From contig NZ_RQPI01000003.1 in the NCBI RefSeq assembly GCF_003854965.1, positions 124,001 to 188,000 of the forward strand: DNA of 64,000 nt, given 5' to 3'. Positions 43,681 to 52,267 of the stretch are shown here, one piece after another (position 1 is the stretch's first letter; every line of letters begins with the position of its first letter). The notes below the pieces were generated by a model that had not been told where the DNA came from, searched no databases, and was given only the letters and a program-made list of their open reading frames with translations. This DNA is from Paenibacillus rhizophilus. Its GTDB lineage: Bacteria > Bacillota > Bacilli > Paenibacillales > Paenibacillaceae. Position numbers and translations under genes: made by a program.

Positions 43681-43904
43681 GAAACGCCTCCTTGGATAAT
43701 GATTTCTATAAAACGATCTAACTTAAGATTGGTTTAACTATCTTAAAATATCACAGCAGGCATGCCCAAAGCCATTATTTGGGGGATAATGGGGGATAAA
43801 TAGCGGATAGCACTGAAAAAACGGTGAAATCGCAATCTAAATTTGATAATATCGCTAAGGATAGCATATGAAGAGAAATCGGATTTTATGGACGGGGGAT
43901 GAAT

Positions 43905-45263
43905 ATGGCTTCGCAAGTATCGAAGGTTTCCGAATTCCGCTGGCTGAAGCTGTCACCGCCCCAGATCCTGGTGATCGGCTTTGCCGTCATCATTTTGATC
44001 GGAGCCCTGCTGCTGATGCTGCCGGTTTCGCATGTTCCGGGGCATTCTATCAGTTTTTTGGACGCGCTATTTACGTCCACATCGGCCACCTGTGTTACCG
44101 GGCTGGTTGTTAAAGACACAGGCACGTTCTTCACGACCTTTGGGCAGATTGTCATCATGCTGCTGATCCAGGTTGGCGGCCTCGGATTCATGTCGATGGC
44201 GACATTGTTCGCCCTGGTGTTCAGGCGGCGAATTTCGCTGCGGGAGCGGCTGGTGCTGCAGGAAGCGATGAATCAGAGCTCAATGGAAGGGATCGTCCGG
44301 CTGATCCGCAGCGTCCTGATTTATTCTCTGGTCATCGAGGCCTGCGCAGCAGTTCTCCTTACGTTCCGCTGGGCTTTTGATATGCCGCTGGGACGGGCGG
44401 CTTTCTTCGGCGTGTTCCATGCGGTCTCAATGTTCAACAACGCGGGCTTCGATCTGTTCGGCGAATACCGCAGCCTGACCGGCTATGCCGACGATCCGGT
44501 TGTCAATATCGTGGTTATGTTTCTGATCGTCTCCGGCGGCATCGGCTTTATCGTTATGTCGGATATAATGGATTACCGGCACAAACGCAGGCTATCGCTG
44601 CACAGTAAGGTCGTGCTGTCCATGACCGCCGCGCTGATCGTGATCGGGGCTCTCGTGCTTTTTATATTCGAGTTTACGAATCCGCGCACGATGGGCTCAC
44701 TCGGGTTGGGAGGGAAAATATGGACGGCGCTCTTTCAGTCCGTTACTCCACGGACGGCCGGCGCCAACACCCTGGATATGACGGGCCTCAGGCAGGCCTC
44801 GCAGTTTTTTATCGTGATTCTAATGTTCATCGGGGCTTCTCCCGGTTCGACCGGGGGCGGCATCAAGACGACTACCTTTACCATTATGATCGGAGCGGTA
44901 ATCGCGATGCTTCGCGGCCGTGACGATATCGTGCTGTTCCGCTACCGTCTGGCTCAGGAACGGGTATTCAAGGCTCTGACGATTACTCTGCTGGCCTTGC
45001 TGCTGATCGTCGCCGTCTCGATGGTGCTATCGACCACGGAAGATGCGCCCTTTTTGAATCTGCTGTTCGAGACGACATCGGCCTTTGCTACGGTGGGGCT
45101 CAGTCTGGGGCTTACGCCGGATCTGTCCATGGCGGGCAAAATCCTCATCTGTCTCACCATGTTCGCCGGCAGGCTGGGCGTATTGACGCTTGCTTATGCG
45201 CTGGGACCGAAAAAGGGTAAGGAATTGTATCGCTACCCGGAAGGCAAAATGATTATCGGATAA
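43905..45263 (+). CDS. ktrB: Potassium uptake protein, KtrB/TrkH family
   Basis: 452 residues with four M1-P-M2 repeats. Pore loops are visible as TSTSATCVTGL, FNNAGFDLFG, VTPRTAGANTL and TTSAFATVGLS; the single conserved Gly in each is the K+ filter. A flexible loop GASPGSTGGGIKTTTF in the third repeat gates the channel. It makes a Na+-dependent K+ transporter with the cytoplasmic subunit encoded 13 bases downstream. ATG 43905 is preferred over ATG 43899 because GGGGG at 43894-43898 then has normal spacing. Confidence 0.92.
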   Translation: MASQVSKVSEFRWLKLSPPQILVIGFAVIILIGALLLMLPVSHVPGHSISFLDALFTSTSATCVTGLVVKDTGTFFTTFGQIVIMLLIQVGGLGFMSMATLFALVFRRRISLRERLVLQEAMNQSSMEGIVRLIRSVLIYSLVIEACAAVLLTFRWAFDMPLGRAAFFGVFHAVSMFNNAGFDLFGEYRSLTGYADDPVVNIVVMFLIVSGGIGFIVMSDIMDYRHKRRLSLHSKVVLSMTAALIVIGALVLFIFEFTNPRTMGSLGLGGKIWTALFQSVTPRTAGANTLDMTGLRQASQFFIVILMFIGASPGSTGGGIKTTTFTIMIGAVIAMLRGRDDIVLFRYRLAQERVFKALTITLLALLLIVAVSMVLSTTEDAPFLNLLFETTSAFATVGLSLGLTPDLSMAGKILICLTMFAGRLGVLTLAYALGPKKGKELYRYPEGKMIIG

Positions 45264-45276
45264 GGGGATAACAGGA

Positions 45277-45957
45277 ATGAAAGCACAGCAATTTGTCGTG
45301 ATCGGCCTTGGCCGCTTCGGCGCCGGTCTGGCGCTTGAACTGATGGCGATGGGATATGAAGTGCTCGGCATCGACCATAACGAGGAACGGGTGGAAGAGA
45401 TGACGGACAAGCTGACGCATGCCGTCATGGCGGATGCCACGGATGAGGGCGTTATGCGGTCGCTGGGCGTCCGGAACCTGGACTGCGGCATTGTGGCGAT
45501 TGGAGACAATATGGAGCGCAGCATCCTTACAGCCATTCTCCTGAAGGAATTGGGCGTCAAAATGGTGGTGGCCAAGGCGATTTCCATCCTGCACGGACGC
45601 GCTTTGGAGAAGCTCGGGGTGGACAGGGTCATTTTTCCGGAGCGGGATATGGGGGTTCGCGTGGCGCATCAGCTGGTGACTCCGCATCTGGTCGATTACA
45701 TCGAGCTTTCCAAGGAATACAAGATCGTCGAGCTGACCGTTCCGTCCTGCATGGACGGCAAGAGTCTTGCCGAGATCAATCCCCGGGCGAAATACGGCTG
45801 CAGCATTATCGCATTGAACCGCGCAGGCGGGGTCATCGTTGCTCCGACCGCGCATGATTACTTGTATGCGGGCGACATCATGGTGGTTATCGGCTCCAAT
45901 GAGAGCATCGACCGGTTCGAGGAAGACGCGATGAACAGCGGGGAGACGGAGGCTTGA
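45277..45957 (+). CDS. ktrA: Potassium uptake regulatory subunit, KtrA/TrkA family
   Basis: 226 residues. RCK N domain with the nucleotide-binding loop GLGRFG (10-15) and the acidic end of strand 2 in GIDHNEERV; RCK C domain from about 140 (IVELTVPSCMDGKSLAEIN). It binds ATP/ADP, and in relatives also c-di-AMP, and gates the KtrB channel. It is in one operon with ktrB; a bidirectional hairpin follows. Confidence 0.92.
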   Translation: MKAQQFVVIGLGRFGAGLALELMAMGYEVLGIDHNEERVEEMTDKLTHAVMADATDEGVMRSLGVRNLDCGIVAIGDNMERSILTAILLKELGVKMVVAKAISILHGRALEKLGVDRVIFPERDMGVRVAHQLVTPHLVDYIELSKEYKIVELTVPSCMDGKSLAEINPRAKYGCSIIALNRAGGVIVAPTAHDYLYAGDIMVVIGSNESIDRFEEDAMNSGETEA

Positions 45958-46003
45958 CCTTACTCGTTCGGCGGATAAAATAATACAGCGGATGATGTAA
46001 TGA

Positions 46004-46044
46004 GAAAGGCTCTCTTTGCCCCTGCGGCTGAAAGAGAGTCTTTC
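46004..46044. terminator. Bidirectional terminator between ktrA and the LysR gene
   Basis: GAAAGGCTCTCTTT (46004-46017) pairs with AAAGAGAGTCTTTC (46031-46044) with a single G-T pair; loop 13 bases. T-rich on one side and A-rich on the other. Confidence 0.75.
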
Positions 46045-46064
46045 TTGTTCTCAGCATTGCCATT

Positions 46065-46973
46065 TTAGTGAGAGGCCGGCCGGCCCGCCTTGAATACCTC
46101 TTCCGTCACCTGCACCAGACTGCGCGCCGCAGCGCTTAGGTCGCCGGTGTCGCGGTAGATCAGACAGGTGGTCCGCTGGGTCAGCTCCAGTTCCTTGATG
46201 TGCAAGGAGGCCAGTCCGCCTCCCGACAGCAGCTGCGGACGGAGGTAGGAATTGGGCAGCAGCGCCGCCGCCTTGATCGTCGGCAGCAGCCGGATGATCG
46301 CCTCGAAGGAATCGATCTCCATGCGGATATCCGGCTGAATGCCGCTGCGCTGGAACAGGTCGTCCGTCATGCGGCGGTACCAGGTTCCCTTGGAGAAGAG
46401 GATCATCGGCAGCCCGTTCAAATGCTCCATCTCAAGCCGAGGCAGTCCGGCGAGCGGGTGATGTCCGGCAACGACGAGCCGCAGCTGGTCTTCGAACAGC
46501 GGGATGCAGCGCAGGCCGGGCTCGGCGGTGGCGGATGCGATGATGCCGACTTCGGACCGTCCTTCGCGCACCGAAGTGACAATTTCATGCGTCTTGCCCG
46601 TAACCAGCTTCAGCTCGGCGGCAGGATATTTTTCCATGTATGCGTTTACGAGAGGCGGCAGCGTCGTCTGCAGTGTGGTCAGGCTGGCGCCAAGCGCAAC
46701 GGACAGCGGCTCGCCCTGCTTGAACTTGGAGATCGTCTCCAGGAATTTGGCGCGCTGCTGCCGTTGCTCCAAGGCATAGGTGTAAGTCAGCCGTCCGACC
46801 TCGGTCAGCTCCAGCTTTTTGCCGTGCCGGTTGAACAACGTGACACCCAGCCGTTCCTCCAGCTTGGAGATTTTGCGCGACAGGGCGGGCTGTGACAAAT
46901 TTAGCTGACGTGAAGCCCTGTTCAAGCTTGATTGTTCTACAACAGCGGCAAAAATATCAAGATCGTCAAACAT
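46065..46973 (-). CDS. LysR-family transcriptional regulator, divergent from sdhCAB
   Basis: 302 residues. The N-terminal winged helix-turn-helix (DLDIFAAVVEQSSLNRASRQLN, then LSQPALSRKISKLEERLGVTLF) is followed by a periplasmic-binding-like effector domain. It is transcribed away from sdhC, and the shared 304-bp region has palindromes suited to a LysR regulator (T-N11-A type at 47036-47048). It is a good candidate regulator of succinate dehydrogenase, perhaps with CcpC-like logic; the effector is unknown. GGAG precedes ATG 46973 on the minus strand. Confidence 0.88.
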   Translation of the reverse strand: MFDDLDIFAAVVEQSSLNRASRQLNLSQPALSRKISKLEERLGVTLFNRHGKKLELTEVGRLTYTYALEQRQQRAKFLETISKFKQGEPLSVALGASLTTLQTTLPPLVNAYMEKYPAAELKLVTGKTHEIVTSVREGRSEVGIIASATAEPGLRCIPLFEDQLRLVVAGHHPLAGLPRLEMEHLNGLPMILFSKGTWYRRMTDDLFQRSGIQPDIRMEIDSFEAIIRLLPTIKAAALLPNSYLRPQLLSGGGLASLHIKELELTQRTTCLIYRDTGDLSAAARSLVQVTEEVFKAGRPASH

Positions 46974-47035
46974 TACGTCACTCCTTCCGGCTGCTCCAGA
47001 ACGGGTTAATTGACTGTCACCCTTATGCATATAAT

Positions 47036-47124
47036 TTATAACGTATAATAATTAGATTGCAATTCCCTTATAAGATAAAAAAGAGTAACATACAAAGTGA
47101 CACAAGATATTCACAATTTGTGAA
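47036..47124. promoter_or_regulatory. Palindromes in the LysR-sdhC intergenic region
   Basis: TTATA-ACG-TATAA (47036-47048) fits the T-N11-A rule of LysR boxes and overlaps a TATAAT (47044-47049). A second, perfect palindrome TTCACAA-T-TTGTGAA (47110-47124) lies 150 bases before sdhC; its TTTGTGAAAAA arm also resembles ResD sites of B. subtilis. Confidence 0.45.
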
Positions 47125-47277
47125 AAATGAAGCAAAGCCTTATCAGGAGCGGAGGAGGATTGGCGGAACTGGTTTTTTGGCAGATGAAAGCCTGCAATTT
47201 CCTGTTTCAACCACCGCCCCGCAGGTGTATGCTGATTAATGAAAACGCTGTTTTATTCGGAAAGGGGACCCCGCACT

Positions 47278-47946
47278 ATGAGAGGCTTTTATTCCAGAAA
47301 GATTCATTCCTTGCTCGGCGTAATCCCGCTCGCGTTTTTTTTCATCGAGCACATGCTGACGAATTTCTCGGCGGTGGAGGGGGGCGCTGCCGGCTTCAAA
47401 GACAGTGTGCTGTGGCTGAACAGCCTGCCGCTCGTCTTCTTCCTGGAATTGCTGTTCATCTGGCTTCCCCTGCTGTATCATGGCGTCTACGGATTGTACA
47501 TCGCCTACCAGTCGAAGCCGAACCTGAACCGCTACAATCTCGAACGCAACTGGCGTTATACGCTTCAGCGGGTCAGCGGCATCATTACCTTTATTTTTGT
47601 CGTGTGGCATCTGTATGAAACCCGGGTTCAAGTGGCGCTTGGGAATGTTACGCATGAAGAGCTCGGCGGCGTGATGCATGATATCGTTACCCAGCCGTTT
47701 TGGCTTGCTTTTTATATCATCGGCATCGTTGCGGCTTGCTTCCATTTCGCCAACGGGCTGTGGTCCTTCCTCGTCAGCTGGGGCGTCACGATCGGTCCCC
47801 GCTCGCAGCGGGTATCGTCCTATATTTGCATGGGCCTGTTCGCACTGGTGACGTTCATGTTCCTGCTGTCGCTCGTCACGTTCCGTGACAGCGGCTTCAA
47901 GACCGCAGAGGCTATTGTCCAAACTGTAAATACTGTCATCCAATAA
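47278..47946 (+). CDS. sdhC: Succinate dehydrogenase cytochrome b558 subunit
   Basis: 222 residues with five membrane helices. FYSRKIHSLLGVIPLAFFFIEHM, the GVYGLYIAYQSK loop, RVSGIITFIFVVWHLYE and FHFANGLWSFLVSWG contain the four His ligands of two b-type hemes, as in B. subtilis SdhC. It anchors the dehydrogenase and passes electrons to menaquinone. ATG 47278 is chosen: AAAGGGGACC lies before it, while ATG 47239 has no site; the true start could still be 47239. sdhA follows after 15 bases. Confidence 0.93.
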   Translation: MRGFYSRKIHSLLGVIPLAFFFIEHMLTNFSAVEGGAAGFKDSVLWLNSLPLVFFLELLFIWLPLLYHGVYGLYIAYQSKPNLNRYNLERNWRYTLQRVSGIITFIFVVWHLYETRVQVALGNVTHEELGGVMHDIVTQPFWLAFYIIGIVAACFHFANGLWSFLVSWGVTIGPRSQRVSSYICMGLFALVTFMFLLSLVTFRDSGFKTAEAIVQTVNTVIQ

Positions 47947-47961
47947 GGGAGTGAACCTGTC

Positions 47962-49704
47962 ATGGCAACAGCCGATATCATTATCGTGGGCGGCGGCTTG
48001 GCCGGCCTGATGGCAACCATCAAGGCGGCGGAGGCCGGCGTTCATGTCCATCTCTTCTCGCTTGTTCCCGTCAAAAGATCGCACTCGGTCTGCGCGCAGG
48101 GCGGCATCAATGGCGCCGTCAACACGAAGGGCGAAGGCGACTCGCCGTGGGTGCATTTTGACGACACCGTGTACGGCGGGGATTTTCTCGCCAATCAGCC
48201 TCCGGTCAAGGCGATGTGCGAGGCGGCCCCGGGCATCATCCATCTGATGGACCGGATGGGCGTCATGTTCAACCGCACGCCGGAGGGGCTGCTCGACTTC
48301 CGCCGGTTCGGCGGAACGAAGCATCACCGGACGGCCTTTGCGGGCGCTACAACCGGCCAGCAGCTGCTGTACGCGCTCGACGAGCAGGTGCGGCGCTGGG
48401 AGGTCGAAGGCTTCGTAACGAAGCGTGAGAACTGGGAATTTCTCTCGGCCGTCATCGACGGCGAGGGCGTCTGCCGCGGCATCTGCGCCCAGGATTTGCG
48501 TACGATGGCAATCGAGACGTTCCCGGCGGACGCGGTGATTCTGGCGAGCGGCGGTCCGGGAATTATTTTCGGCAAGACGACCAACTCGGTCATCAACACG
48601 GGCACGGCCGCAAGCGCCGTGTACCAGCAGGGCGTTCACTACGCGAACGGCGAGTTTATCCAGATTCACCCGACGGCCATTCCGGGCGATGACAAGCTGC
48701 GGCTGATGAGTGAATCGGCGCGCGGCGAAGGCGGGCGAATCTGGACCTACAAGGACGGCAAGCCGTGGTACTTCCTTGAGGAAAAATATCCGGCCTACGG
48801 CAACCTGGTGCCACGCGATATTGCCACCCGCGAAATTTTCAACGTCTGTGTCGACCAAGGGCTTGGTGTGGGCGGCGAGAATATGGTCTATCTGGACCTT
48901 TCGCATAAAGATCCGAAGGAGCTGGACGTCAAGCTCGGCGGCATCATCGAGATTTACGAGAAATTCATGGGCGACGATCCGCGCAAAATCCCGATGAAAA
49001 TCTTCCCGGCGGTCCATTATTCCATGGGCGGCATGTGGGTCGATTACAACCAAATGACGAACATACCTGGCCTGTTTGCGGCGGGAGAATGCGAATACCA
49101 ATATCACGGAGCGAACCGGCTGGGCGCGAACTCGCTGGTATCGGCCATTTTCGGGGGCATGGTGTCGGGGCCAAAGGCTGTGGAATATATTAAGGGGCTC
49201 AAAAAATCGGTACAGGACGTACCTTCTTCCGTATTCGACGGCTACCGGCGCGTACAGCAGGACAAATATGAATCGCTGCTTGGCATGAGCGGGACGGAGA
49301 ACGCCTATGTCCTTCATAAGGAACTGGGCGAGTGGATGACAGCCAACATGACGGTGGTCCGCCATAACGTGAAGCTTGAGGCAACTATAGGCAAAATCAA
49401 GGAACTGAAGGGGCGCTACCGTAACATCAATATGAGCGACACCTCGCGCTGGAACAACCAGGGGGTCGCCTTTACCCGGCAGCTGTGGAACATGCTGGAG
49501 CTGGCGGAGGCGATGACGCTGGGCGCGCTGCTGCGCAACGAAAGCCGGGGCGCGCATTACAAGCCGGAGTTTCCGAAGCGCAACGACGAGGAGTTCCTGA
49601 AGACGACGAAGGCGTCCTGGACGCCGGACGGCCCGGCCATTTCGTACGAAGGCGTCGATGTATCGCTGATTCCTCCGCGGGTCCGCGACTACTCCAAGGA
49701 CTAA
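47962..49704 (+). CDS. sdhA: Succinate dehydrogenase flavoprotein subunit
   Basis: 580 residues. IIIVGGGLAGLMATIKAAEAG binds FAD; SVCAQGGINGA and the DFRRFGGTKHHRTAF region are near the covalent flavin His; HPTAIPGDDKLRLMSESARGEGG holds the catalytic residues and AGECEYQYHGANRLGANSL ends the active site. It oxidises succinate to fumarate on the cytoplasmic face. GGGAGTG precedes ATG 47962. It is the second gene of sdhCAB. Confidence 0.96.
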   Translation: MATADIIIVGGGLAGLMATIKAAEAGVHVHLFSLVPVKRSHSVCAQGGINGAVNTKGEGDSPWVHFDDTVYGGDFLANQPPVKAMCEAAPGIIHLMDRMGVMFNRTPEGLLDFRRFGGTKHHRTAFAGATTGQQLLYALDEQVRRWEVEGFVTKRENWEFLSAVIDGEGVCRGICAQDLRTMAIETFPADAVILASGGPGIIFGKTTNSVINTGTAASAVYQQGVHYANGEFIQIHPTAIPGDDKLRLMSESARGEGGRIWTYKDGKPWYFLEEKYPAYGNLVPRDIATREIFNVCVDQGLGVGGENMVYLDLSHKDPKELDVKLGGIIEIYEKFMGDDPRKIPMKIFPAVHYSMGGMWVDYNQMTNIPGLFAAGECEYQYHGANRLGANSLVSAIFGGMVSGPKAVEYIKGLKKSVQDVPSSVFDGYRRVQQDKYESLLGMSGTENAYVLHKELGEWMTANMTVVRHNVKLEATIGKIKELKGRYRNINMSDTSRWNNQGVAFTRQLWNMLELAEAMTLGALLRNESRGAHYKPEFPKRNDEEFLKTTKASWTPDGPAISYEGVDVSLIPPRVRDYSKD

Positions 49705-49740
49705 TAATCGGTTCGTTCCGAAGCTATCACACTTAAGTCC

Positions 49741-49805
49741 AAGCTTTCGAAGCCAGTTTTGCGAAGTGATTCATTGTAGCCTATGCTGACAAAACTTTTA
49801 GGAGG
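49741..49805 (+). promoter_or_regulatory. Leader element before sdhB, shared with trxA
   Basis: AGTTTTG (49755-49761) pairs with CAAAACT (49790-49796); the 28-base loop has AGC-CTAT-GCT (49778-49787). The second arm continues as TTTAGGAGG, the sdhB ribosome binding site. Arm spacing (35) and the position of the inner hairpin (23) are the same as at trxA (37224-37265). It lies inside the sdhCAB operon in an unusually long 109-bp gap. Confidence 0.6.
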
Positions 49806-49813
49806 GGTAACCT

Positions 49814-50578
49814 ATGGCGGAAACAGCGGCAACTCCCAAAAACGTGAAATTTATCATCACCCGCCAGGACGATCCGCAGAGCGCGCCTTATACAGAGGAA
49901 TTTGATCTTCCTTACCGTCCTGGAATGAACGTGATCAGCGCCCTTATGGAAATTCAGCGCAATCCGGTCAATGCCAAGGGCGACGCCACGGTCCCGGTTT
50001 GCTGGGAATCTAACTGCCTGGAGGAAGTGTGCGGCGCCTGTTCTATGGTCATCAACGGCAAGCCGCGCCAGGCCTGCGCCGCCCTGATCGACAATCTGGA
50101 GCAGCCGGTTCGCGTCGAACCGATGAGCACTTTCCCCGTGGTGCGCGATCTGGTCATCGACCGGACCCGGATGTTCAATGCGCTTAAAAAGGTAAAAGCC
50201 TGGATTCCGATCGACGGAACGTACGATCTCGGTCCGGGCCCGCGTATGGCCGAGAAGAAGCGGCAGTGGGCCTACGAGCTGTCCAAGTGCATGACCTGCG
50301 GCGTCTGCCTGGAGGCCTGCCCGAACGTCAATGCGAAGACCGATTTTATCGGTCCTGCGGCCATTTCCCAAGTCCGCCTGTTCAACGCCCATCCGACGGG
50401 CGAGATGAACGTCGAGGACCGGCTAGAGGCGCTGATGACGGACGGCGGGATCGAGGGCTGCGGCAACTCGCAGAACTGCGTCCGCGCCTGCCCGAAGGGC
50501 ATCCCGCTTACGACTTCCATCGCCGAAATCAACAAGCAGACGACTAAGCATATGTTCAAGCGGTGGCTGGGCGTGTAG
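49814..50578 (+). CDS. sdhB: Succinate dehydrogenase iron-sulfur subunit
   Basis: 254 residues. The [2Fe-2S] ligands are in CWESNCLEEVCGACSMVINGKPRQAC; the [4Fe-4S] and [3Fe-4S] ligands in CMTCGVCLEACPN and CGNSQNCVRACPKGIP. It carries electrons from the flavin to the cytochrome subunit. It starts at ATG 49814 after AGGAGGGGTAACCT. Unlike typical sdhCAB operons, 109 bases with a structured leader separate it from sdhA. Confidence 0.96.
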   Translation: MAETAATPKNVKFIITRQDDPQSAPYTEEFDLPYRPGMNVISALMEIQRNPVNAKGDATVPVCWESNCLEEVCGACSMVINGKPRQACAALIDNLEQPVRVEPMSTFPVVRDLVIDRTRMFNALKKVKAWIPIDGTYDLGPGPRMAEKKRQWAYELSKCMTCGVCLEACPNVNAKTDFIGPAAISQVRLFNAHPTGEMNVEDRLEALMTDGGIEGCGNSQNCVRACPKGIPLTTSIAEINKQTTKHMFKRWLGV

Positions 50579-50622
50579 CTCCATTGCAAGTATCCATAGC
50601 AGGTGCCGGACCCTCTTCAGCG

Positions 50623-50663
50623 GGCCGCCTCCGGACAACGATCCGGCGGCGGCCTATTCTTTT
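50623..50663 (+). terminator. Terminator after sdhB
   Basis: GGCCGCC-T-CCGGA (50623-50635) pairs with TCCGG-C-GGCGGCC (50642-50654), 6-base loop, then TATTCTTTT. Confidence 0.8.
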
Positions 50664-50770
50664 GCCTTGAATAGAAGACGGATTTGGTACAACATGGAGA
50701 TATTATGCGCATCAAAGCCTAAACGTTGGATGATAGCAGCGCTAGTTCTTGTGCAGAAGCAGGGATGAAC

Positions 50771-50947
50771 GGGAAAACCTCCATTTTAATTCTCGGAAAA
50801 ACAATATTTGAGACGTTGAACGGGAAAACCTCCGTCTAATTATCAGCTTTTACTTCATTTCAGACGGAAATACCTGATTTAAAGGGAGATTTTCCAGTCT
50901 GGACCCTAATCAAGATCTGTTTTTGAAAAATAAAAGGGAGAATTTCC
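50771..50947. repeat. Four GGGA...TCC elements in two orientations
   Basis: GGGAAAACCTCC occurs at 50771-50782 and 50822-50833; near-inverse forms GGGAGATTTTCC and GGGAGAATTTCC are at 50884-50895 and 50936-50947. Spacing is about 51-62 bases. The set fills the gene-free interval between sdhB and the MBL gene. The facing copies could fold into long hairpins. Confidence 0.6.
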
Positions 50948-51058
50948 GTTTCATCTGTCCAATGCCTGATTAACCGCGCGTAATTTGGAGTGAGCACTGT
51001 GCGTTTATTCTATTTTTGTGAAATGATGGACTTTACGCGAAAAAAAGGGGAGCTGTAC

Positions 51059-51919
51059 ATGACACACCATTATCAACAGTTGAGCCCGCATGTCATCATC
51101 ATGCATGCCGAGCATGAAACGGACCGTCCCATCCTCGCGGCCATTGCAGGAGAGCGGCGGACTCTTCTCATGGATGCCGGCAATTCGCCAGCACATGCGG
51201 AGCTGTTCCGCAGGGAGCTGGAGTGGCGCGGGGTCCGTATGCCGGAAATTCTGGCGCTGACCCACTGGCACTGGGACCACACCTTTGGCATGGAGGCCTG
51301 GAACCTCCCGGTAGTGGCCCATGAGGAAACAGGCCGGGTGCTGTCTTCGCTTCAAGAGCTGGACTGGTCGGACAGCTGTCTCACGAACTTGGTCTCGGAC
51401 GGGATCATCAGTGAAGACAGCGCCGCCGATATTCGCAAGGAGTACGGCAGCCGCCGGGACATCCGCATCAACCAGCCGGATATTCTGTTCCGGGACCGGA
51501 TCGAGTTCGATCTCGGCGGCGTTGTTTGCGAATTGGTGCACGTGGGAGGGGACCATTCCGCCGACAGCTGCATTTTGCACGTCAGGGAGGATCAGGTGCT
51601 GTTTCTGGGCGATGCGCTTGGACCCTCCGTTTACGGCGGTCCGCGCAAGTATACCAGCGCGGCCTTTCTGAAGCTGCTGTCAACGGCATACGGGTATAAC
51701 GCGCGGTGGTATGTGGAATCGCATGGTATCCCGATGAGCGGAGAGGAATTCCGCAGCGATCTGGCGGGCTGGGAAAAGATAGCCCGGGCCGTGGAAGTGT
51801 TTGGCCATGACCGGGAACGGGTGGTCGGGGAAATGAAGGCATTTTTGCAATCGGATGAACTGCCCAAAGATCTGCTTCAGGGAATAGATTATTTCATGGC
51901 AGCTGTCGAGCCGTTATAA
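51059..51919 (+). CDS. MBL-fold metallo-hydrolase
   Basis: 286 residues. THWHWDHTFG has the HxHxDH metal motif (His69, His71, Asp73, His74), VHVGGDHSADSCILHV supplies the third-strand His and LFLGDALGPS the bridging Asp; SHGIPM holds the last His. Members hydrolyse thioesters, lactones or phosphodiesters with two zinc ions; the substrate cannot be told. ATG 51059 follows GGGGAG. An upstream in-frame start at 50990 has no good site. The gene is preceded by the GGGA...TCC repeats. Confidence 0.85.
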   Translation: MTHHYQQLSPHVIIMHAEHETDRPILAAIAGERRTLLMDAGNSPAHAELFRRELEWRGVRMPEILALTHWHWDHTFGMEAWNLPVVAHEETGRVLSSLQELDWSDSCLTNLVSDGIISEDSAADIRKEYGSRRDIRINQPDILFRDRIEFDLGGVVCELVHVGGDHSADSCILHVREDQVLFLGDALGPSVYGGPRKYTSAAFLKLLSTAYGYNARWYVESHGIPMSGEEFRSDLAGWEKIARAVEVFGHDRERVVGEMKAFLQSDELPKDLLQGIDYFMAAVEPL

Positions 51920-51956
51920 ACGGTGCGGAAATAGGCGAAGGTTAAAGCTCAGGAAA

Positions 51957-52125
51957 AAGCCCGGACAAACGTCCAGGCAAAACGCCAAAGCAAACGACTA
52001 GGCAAACGCCCGGGAAGCGCACGGGAAACGCCCAGGTAAACGTCCAGGCAAACGCCAAAGCAAACGACTAGGCAAATGCCTAGGCAAGGGCGAAGGCAAA
52101 GACCGGGACACACGCCCGGACGAAC
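51957..52125. repeat. Imperfect tandem repeat, about 71-bp period
   Basis: Two copies beginning ACGTCCAGGCAAA at 51969 and 52040 are almost identical for about 43 bases; they are made of smaller CAAACG/AGGCAAA pieces. The minus strand has an 84-codon frame over it with a Val/Cys/Leu-Gly repetitive product, which I take to be a by-product of the repeat. Confidence 0.65.
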
Positions 52126-52267
52126 GCGATGCCCATTCCGGCTATTCTTCCGCCACTTCTTTCGCGCCTCCTGCACCGCTTCTTCCGCTGCCGCCGATTC
52201 CAAATCCCCCAGGCAAATATGTTATAATCTCCGTATTAATGCATGGAAAAGGAATCTACTGGGAGGT

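Noticed and set aside
43681..43898. c-di-AMP riboswitch before ktrB-ktrA
   Set aside because: Ktr operons often have one, but the 220-bp region shows no ydaO-type conserved core that I can recognise.
47236..49557. 773-codon open frame on the minus strand across sdhC-sdhA
   Set aside because: It is a shadow of the sdhCA genes; composition is rich in Arg/His/Ala with no domain and no start signals.
51949..52203. 84-codon minus-strand frame with Val/Cys/Leu-Gly repeats
   Set aside because: It is a reading of the tandem repeat with no ribosome binding site or family.
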